In this document: positions 59,259 to 64,000 of the stretch, one piece after another | Position numbering within the stretch: the stretch's first letter is position 1 | Layout: the number at the start of each line of letters is the position of its first letter | Assembly (NCBI GenBank): GCA_016717655.1 | Contig: JADKFC010000001.1 | Coordinates: 124,001 to 188,000 of the forward strand | DNA length: 64,000 nucleotides | Source of the DNA: Saprospiraceae bacterium | Lineage (GTDB): Bacteria > Bacteroidota > Bacteroidia > Chitinophagales > Saprospiraceae | Direction: 5' to 3' | Notes under the pieces: generated by a model | What the model was told of the DNA's origin: nothing | Database searches by the model: none | What the model saw: only the letters and a program-made list of their open reading frames with translations | Program-made: the position numbers and the translations under genes

Positions 59259-61379
59259 TTATGAAAGTTTGTTTTCGTTGAGCAAAATGCGCAAAACGCC
59301 GGAAGCGGCCTCTGAGATCACGGTACCCGGTCCGAAAACCGCTGCAACCCCTTTATCGAACAGGAAGGCATAGTCGACAGGCGGAATCACACCTCCAACG
59401 ATTACCATAATATCTTCTCTACCCATTTTTTTCAGGGCTTCAATGGTTTGAGGTACCAGGGTTTTGTGGCCAGCAGCCAACGAACTGATGCCCAGGATGT
59501 GCACATCGTTTTCTGCTGCCTGACGGGCTGCATCTTCTGGGGTCTGGAACAAGGGACCCATATCTACATCAAAACCAAGATCAGCGAAGCTGGTGGCTAT
59601 GACCTTGGCCCCTCTATCGTGCCCGTCTTGTCCTAATTTAGCAATCAGAATTCGGGGTCTACGACCTTCTTGTTGAGCAAACCGATCTGACAAGGCTTTG
59701 GCTTCTGCAAATTTGGAATCCATTTTAATTTCTTTTGAATATACACCAGAAATGGTAGTAGGAGTGGCCTGATATCTGCCAAATGATTTTTCTAAGGCCA
59801 GGCTGATTTCTCCAAGCGTAGCCCTTACCCGGGCTGCTTTAACAGCAAGATCGAGCAGGTTGCCTTCTCCGGTTTGAGCACAGAGGGTGATATCATCCAA
59901 CAGCTTTGTCACCAATACTTCGTCTCTGTTTTTTTTGATGGTTTGAATCGAGTTAATTTGTTGCTCCCTAACGGCTGTATTGTCTACCTGCAAAATAGGA
60001 ATATTGTCATTGGTTGCCTGGTCTTTGAATACGTTGACCCCAATAATTTGTTCAGTTCCATTGTCGATTCTAGCCTGTTTTTTGGCAGCCGCTTCCTCAA
60101 TGCGCATTTTGGGAATGCCTTTTTCGATGGCCTTGGTCATGCCGCCGTAAGATTCGATCTCTTCGATGTGTTTTTTGGCCCGTTCTATCAATTCCTGGGT
60201 CAAGGTCTCCACCACATAAGAGCCCGCAAAAGGATCAACAACCGCTGTGATGCCGGTTTCTTTTTGCAGAATGATTTGTGTTTCTCTAGCCAGTTTGGCT
60301 GAAAAATCGGTAGGGAGGGCAATGGCCTCGTCCAGTGAATTGGTATGTAATGACTGTGTGCCCCCAAAAGCAGCAGCGGCAGCTTCAAGGGCGGTTCTGC
60401 CCAGATTGTTGTAAACATCCTGAGCAGTAAGGCTGTAGCCCGATGTTTGACAATGGGTGCGAAGTGCCATCGTTTTTTCCTTACAACCAAAGGCTTGTAA
60501 CATTTCTGCCCAAAGCACCCTTCCGGCCCTCATCTTGGCAATTTCCATGAGGAAGTTCATACCTATTCCCCAAAAAAATGAAAATCGACCTGCAAAGGCA
60601 TCGATGTCGAGTCCTGCTGCCAAGCCGGCTTTTACATATTCAATGCCATCTGCCAGGGTATAGGCCAATTCGAGGTCGGCCGAGGCACCTGCTTCGTGCA
60701 TGTGATAGCCTGAAATAGAAATGCTGTTGAACCTGGGCATATGGAGGGCAGTATAGGCAAAGATATCCGATACTATTTTCATGCTTTGTGCGGGTGGATA
60801 GATGTAGGTATTGCGTACCATAAATTCCTTTAGGATGTCATTCTGAATGGTTCCACTGAGCAAGTGGGGGGCTACCCCCTGCTCTTCTGCGGCAACGATA
60901 AAAAAGGACATAATGGGTATCACGGCCCCATTCATGGTCATGGATACAGACATTTGGTCCAGCGGAATGCCTTTAAACAGTGTTTTCATGTCTTCTACCG
61001 TATCGATGGCTACTCCGGCCATTCCGACATCACCTGCTACCTTGGGATTATCAGAATCATAGCCTCTGTGTGTAGGCAGATCGAAGGCCACAGACAAACC
61101 TTTTTGCCCTGCAGCCAGGTTTTTATGATAAAATGCATTGCTTTCAGTAGCAGTTGAAAACCCGGCATATTGCCTGATGGTCCAGGGACGGATCTTGTAC
61201 ATTGACGCATACGGGCCCCTAAGGTAGGGAGCGATGCCTGCAGCAGAAAAAGGCGAAATTTTTACCTGGTCAAAGTGGATGTCTTTGGTATTGATACCTT
61301 CAGGAAAGGTATATTCGGGCACGTCAGGTACCACCTTTCTGCCTTGTTGGGCGAGGTTGTGGAGATGATTGTTACTCAT
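59259..61379 (-). CDS. scpA: Methylmalonyl-CoA mutase, large (B12-binding) subunit
   Basis: A 706-residue protein. The catalytic barrel has IRPWTIRQYAGFSTATESNA, AFDLPTHRGYDSDNP and TCQTSGYS-like LRTHCQTSGYSLTAQD; the C-terminal cobalamin domain has LGQDGHDRGAKVIA (axial His near residue 586) and DVHILGISSLAAGH. The enzyme interconverts methylmalonyl-CoA and succinyl-CoA with adenosylcobalamin. The small subunit (mutA) is usually just upstream in Bacteroidota, but here the upstream space to the lipoprotein gene is empty, so it must lie elsewhere or be absent. Confidence 0.95.
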   Translation of the reverse strand: MSNNHLHNLAQQGRKVVPDVPEYTFPEGINTKDIHFDQVKISPFSAAGIAPYLRGPYASMYKIRPWTIRQYAGFSTATESNAFYHKNLAAGQKGLSVAFDLPTHRGYDSDNPKVAGDVGMAGVAIDTVEDMKTLFKGIPLDQMSVSMTMNGAVIPIMSFFIVAAEEQGVAPHLLSGTIQNDILKEFMVRNTYIYPPAQSMKIVSDIFAYTALHMPRFNSISISGYHMHEAGASADLELAYTLADGIEYVKAGLAAGLDIDAFAGRFSFFWGIGMNFLMEIAKMRAGRVLWAEMLQAFGCKEKTMALRTHCQTSGYSLTAQDVYNNLGRTALEAAAAAFGGTQSLHTNSLDEAIALPTDFSAKLARETQIILQKETGITAVVDPFAGSYVVETLTQELIERAKKHIEEIESYGGMTKAIEKGIPKMRIEEAAAKKQARIDNGTEQIIGVNVFKDQATNDNIPILQVDNTAVREQQINSIQTIKKNRDEVLVTKLLDDITLCAQTGEGNLLDLAVKAARVRATLGEISLALEKSFGRYQATPTTISGVYSKEIKMDSKFAEAKALSDRFAQQEGRRPRILIAKLGQDGHDRGAKVIATSFADLGFDVDMGPLFQTPEDAARQAAENDVHILGISSLAAGHKTLVPQTIEALKKMGREDIMVIVGGVIPPVDYAFLFDKGVAAVFGPGTVISEAASGVLRILLNENKLS

Positions 61380-61717
61380 TGTGTAAAATTACAAAGACTT
61401 AAGCAATAAGGGACTTTTGGCAGAGGAATTGTTCAAAGGCAAAAAGAGAAAAAGAGGCAGCCAATGAAGCTTGTTAAAGAGAGGCAATAGGCAAAACGAA
61501 GCTTAGCAATGGCTGGCAGCTATAAACCAACAAAATCACATTATTATTAGATTAACAGGTAGATACCTATTATGATAAAAATTAATATAGGTTATGAAGT
61601 CTTGATTAGAGATGTAAATATGGCAAGGATAGTGCTTTGTTTTTATAGAGATGGGAGGGAGTTAAACCCAGAATAAACACCTTTTTGGCAGGCGAGCGTT
61701 AAGAAATGGCGGGCCAA
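61380..61717. other. Gene-free region upstream of the mutase
   Basis: 338 bp without a credible ORF. It contains an imperfect inverted repeat, CAGCCAATGAAGCTT (61458-61472) against AAGCTTAGCAATGGCTG (61499-61515), of unknown meaning. The mutase promoter should be here on the minus strand. Confidence 0.45.
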
Positions 61718-61921
61718 TTACCCTTTTTTCATCCTTTTCTGTTGCTTTTTTGAGAAGAGATTAGACTTTCCTCTTTTGCCACTTAGTTCGCCATTCTTGT
61801 CAACGGGAGCCCCATATTTCTCTTCCAATCCACAACCTTCGCCGGTTTTACAGCCCTGAATAGAGGGTAGGAGCGCCAAAAAAAGGCTGAAAAGCAAGTA
61901 AACAGGGAGTTTTTGACGCAT
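61718..61921 (-). CDS. Small lipoprotein, 67 aa
   Basis: From Met 61921: RQKLPVYLLFSLFLALLPSIQ then GC, a lipoprotein signal with a near-consensus lipobox (SIQGC; the Gly before Cys fits). The mature part is short and basic (EKYGAPVDKNGELSGKRGKS). The frame is open to 61990 but the shorter start gives a proper signal peptide. No family recognised; similar small basic lipoproteins are common in Bacteroidota. Confidence 0.65.
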   Translation of the reverse strand: MRQKLPVYLLFSLFLALLPSIQGCKTGEGCGLEEKYGAPVDKNGELSGKRGKSNLFSKKQQKRMKKG

Positions 61922-62080
61922 GGGACGCAATTTTTTTTCAAAATTATACAAATTTGGGGAAAACAGCGTAAAATCTTGATTTCCATACATTTTATAATTT
62001 TATAAATATATAACTGAAGACCTTATATGGGCCAAAATGCCATATTTTTCAGGTGATTTGAAATATTTTCATCATTTATT

Positions 62081-62112
62081 ATTGTATAAGAATAAGATGT
62101 AATATACATTTG
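62081..62112 (+). promoter_or_regulatory. Promoter of the HU gene
   Basis: TACATTTG (62105-62112) matches the -7 box; ATTG (62081-62084) lies 20 bp upstream as a near-match to the -33 TTTG. Confidence 0.6.
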
Positions 62113-62154
62113 CAGCGTTATTCAACATTACTTAATTTAATAAACCATATCACA

Positions 62155-62439
62155 ATGAACAAAGGCGAAATGATCGATGCAGTAGCAGCTGCAGCTGGCA
62201 TCACTAAAGGACAAGCCGGAGATGCAGTAAACACTGTATTTGACACTATCCAAAAAACCTTGAAAAAAGGAGACAAAGCACAATTTGTTGGTTTCGGTAC
62301 ATTTTCAGTATCTAAAAGAGCTGCCAGAGAGGGAAGAAACCCACTTACTGGTAAGACCATCAAAATTGCTGCTAAGAACGTGGTTAAGTTCAAAGCAGGT
62401 ACCGCTTTCTCTACCCTTGTAAACAAAAAAGGAAAATAA
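62155..62439 (+). CDS. hup: HU-family DNA-binding protein
   Basis: Start at ATG 62155 (MNKGEMIDAVAAAAGITKGQ); the upstream in-frame ATG at 62110 overlaps the -7 box. The 94-residue product has VGFGTFSVSKRAAREGRNP, with the GFG-F and the RNP of the beta arm, and a helical C-terminus. HU is an abundant nucleoid protein that bends DNA. Followed by a terminator. Confidence 0.96.
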   Translation: MNKGEMIDAVAAAAGITKGQAGDAVNTVFDTIQKTLKKGDKAQFVGFGTFSVSKRAAREGRNPLTGKTIKIAAKNVVKFKAGTAFSTLVNKKGK

Positions 62440-62460
62440 TCCTGACTTCAGGATTGTGAG

Positions 62461-62496
62461 AAAAAAGGCAAACCGCAACAATGGTTTGCCTTTTTT
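62461..62496 (+). terminator. Rho-independent terminator of the HU gene
   Basis: AAAAAAGGCAAACC (62461-62474) pairs with GGTTTGCCTTTTTT (62483-62496) over 14 bp. Confidence 0.92.
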
Positions 62497-62600
62497 ATTT
62501 CTGATTTACGGTTGCAAAGCCTTACCTTTACTTTTGGAATCATTGTTCCAAAATCACATCGTTTTTTGCCAATAACTTCGTTTACTTTTATTTTATTTTT

Positions 62601-63443
62601 ATGGATAGGATAGCAGAATTACAATCAATCGCCAGTCAGGTGAGAAGAGATATCGTGAGGCAGGTGCATGCCTGCCAGAGTGGACACCCTGGTGGATCTT
62701 TGGGCTGTGCTGATTTTTTAACTGCCTTGTATTTTGAGGTGATGGACCACGATCCGGCTTTTCAGATGAAGGGTAAAAACGAAGATGTGTTTTTCCTTTC
62801 CAACGGGCACATTTCACCGGTATGGTATAGTGTATTGGCTAGGGCAGGGTACTTTCCGGTTGATGAATTAAAAACTTTTAGGCAACTGAATACTCGATTA
62901 CAAGGACACCCCACAACCCATGAAGGACTGCCGGGCATCAGGGTAGCATCGGGTTCGCTTGGGCAAGGTATTTCTGTTGCCATTGGCATGGCGCTTGCCA
63001 AAAAGATGGATGGAGATCAAAAAAATATATTTGTGCTAACCGGTGATGGCGAATTGCAGGAAGGACAAGTGTGGGAGGCATTGATGTTTGCTGCTCATAA
63101 CAAGGTTGACAATTTGATTGCCACGGTAGATGTCAATGGCAGACAGATTGATGGAGATACGGATAAAGTATTGTCATTGGGATCACTGGAGGCCAAATTT
63201 TTAGCTTTCGGCTGGGAAGTAATTCACATGGAGGGCAATGACATGCAAAAAGTAGTGGCCGGCCTGCAACAGGCCAAGTCCCTTACTGGCAAAGGAAAGC
63301 CCATTGTTGTGCTAATGGCAACGGAGATGGGATATCCGGTTGATTTTATGGTGGGTTCCCACAAGTGGCATGGTGTAGCCCCAAATGATGAGCAGCTGGC
63401 AAGTGCCCTGGCTCAATTACCAGAAACACTGGGCGATTATTGA
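62601..63443 (+). CDS. Transketolase, N-terminal subunit
   Basis: A 280-residue thiamine diphosphate-binding half. SGHPGGSLGCADFLTALYF near the start, GSLGQGISVAIGMALA, and the GDGELQEGQVWEALMFA motif that binds the cofactor and Mg2+ identify it. It works with the C-terminal subunit encoded 19 bp downstream; the two together equal a normal transketolase, which transfers two-carbon units between sugar phosphates. Confidence 0.95.
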   Translation: MDRIAELQSIASQVRRDIVRQVHACQSGHPGGSLGCADFLTALYFEVMDHDPAFQMKGKNEDVFFLSNGHISPVWYSVLARAGYFPVDELKTFRQLNTRLQGHPTTHEGLPGIRVASGSLGQGISVAIGMALAKKMDGDQKNIFVLTGDGELQEGQVWEALMFAAHNKVDNLIATVDVNGRQIDGDTDKVLSLGSLEAKFLAFGWEVIHMEGNDMQKVVAGLQQAKSLTGKGKPIVVLMATEMGYPVDFMVGSHKWHGVAPNDEQLASALAQLPETLGDY

Positions 63444-63462
63444 TTTGACAAGACGGAAGAAT

Positions 63463-64000
63463 ATGTTTAATAATTTTGAAGTAAAAGGAAAAAAGGCAAC
63501 ACGCGACGGATTCGGTGATGGACTGTTTGAGGTGGGCCAAAATAATGACCAGGTAGTAGCACTTACTGCTGATCTGCTGGGGTCACTTAAAATGAATAAG
63601 TTTGCTGATACTTATCCCCATCGATTTATACAAACAGGAATTGCAGAGGCCAATATGATGGGTATAGCTGCTGGTTTGGCTACTGCGGGCAAAATCCCCT
63701 TTACAGGCACGTTTGCTAATTTTTCAACCGGAAGGGTGTATGATCAAATCAGGCAGAGCATAGCTTATTCTCATAAAAATGTAAAAATTTGTGCTTCTCA
63801 TGCCGGGTTGACGTTGGGGGAAGATGGTGCTACACACCAAATTCTGGAAGACCTTGGACTGATGAAAATGTTGCCAGGTATGACGGTCATCAATCCTTGT
63901 GATTACAATCAGACCAAGGCTGCTACCATGGCCATTGCTGAGCATTATGGTCCGGTTTATCTCAGATTTGGCAGGCCTTCCTGGCCCATCTTTATGCCCG
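63463..64000 (+). CDS. Transketolase, C-terminal subunit, cut by the window end
   Basis: ATG 63463 opens a frame that stays open to the last base (about 179 codons visible). The sequence KATRDGFGDGLFEVG, VALTADLLGSLKMNKF, QTGIAEANMMGIAAGLATAG and CASHAGLTLGEDGATHQ are the pyrimidine-binding half of transketolase, with the catalytic Glu in GIAEANM. Coupled to the N-terminal subunit upstream. Confidence 0.93.
   Translation, partial: MFNNFEVKGKKATRDGFGDGLFEVGQNNDQVVALTADLLGSLKMNKFADTYPHRFIQTGIAEANMMGIAAGLATAGKIPFTGTFANFSTGRVYDQIRQSIAYSHKNVKICASHAGLTLGEDGATHQILEDLGLMKMLPGMTVINPCDYNQTKAATMAIAEHYGPVYLRFGRPSWPIFMP

Overview
The window looks like chromosomal DNA of a free-living member of the Bacteroidota, probably of the Saprospiria/Chitinophagia side. 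Evidence: type IX secretion (T9SS) C-terminal sorting domains and SprB-like repeats, a one-protein hybrid two-component regulator, a DUF1800/DUF1501 pair, a LuxR/DUF4199 pair, split transketolase, and promoters of the Bacteroidota form TTTG-N19-TAnnTTTG. No rRNA, prophage, insertion sequence or CRISPR array is visible.

Layout. 1-835: tail of a polysaccharide flippase. 919-12962 (minus): four consecutive secreted proteins, one of about 2370 residues with LamG domains and a T9SS sorting domain. They are divergent from a hybrid sensor/regulator (13611-17747) that is followed by a secreted beta-propeller protein ending in a 23-bp tandem repeat. 20633-21560 (minus): two ExbD-type proteins. 21739-25054 (plus): rplM-rpsI-rpsB-tsf, a terminator, then pyrH. 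25125-26352 (minus): AAA ATPase. 26667-27577: xerD, followed by a 9-bp minisatellite and an AT-rich repeat. 27964-30074: small membrane protein, DUF2202 lipoprotein, cation/proton antiporter. 30196-38947: SprB/T9SS protein, DUF1800 and DUF1501 pair, two more secreted proteins. 38988-39984: Xre/RES toxin-antitoxin pair. 39991-46057: exported protein, tRNA-Asn, PurF-like enzyme, peptidyl-tRNA hydrolase, DUF1801 protein, tRNA-Cys, predicted envelope protein. 46398-50142: anti-sigma and ECF sigma factors, TonB-dependent receptor. 50173-53478: rhodanese with a palindromic promoter, SNF2 helicase. 53486-56870 (minus): MATE pump, DUF4199/LuxR pair, secreted two-repeat protein. 56981-64000: imidazolonepropionase, a lone T9SS-domain ORF, OsmC protein with a second copy of the palindromic promoter, methylmalonyl-CoA mutase, small lipoprotein, HU, and both transketolase subunits (the second cut by the window end).

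Two things stand out. First, the rhodanese and OsmC genes, 8.5 kb apart, have matching 5' regions: GTAAC-N4-GTTAC starts exactly 36 bp before a TACCTTTG -7 box, and the ATG follows 15-16 bp after the box. This is the geometry of an activator-dependent promoter of Crp/Fnr type and suggests a sulfur- or redox-stress regulon. Second, at least fourteen single-base frame disruptions lie in short homopolymers, including in a purine-biosynthesis-like enzyme, xerD and an antitoxin. This points to uncorrected long-read errors rather than real gene decay, so genes are reported here across these breaks.

The minus-strand secreted cluster is also notable. A roughly 100-residue module with an [AG][FY]xx[NS]E[ILV]RG signature occurs four times in two neighbouring proteins, and 20/21-bp matching elements lie in front of both the regulator and the cluster.
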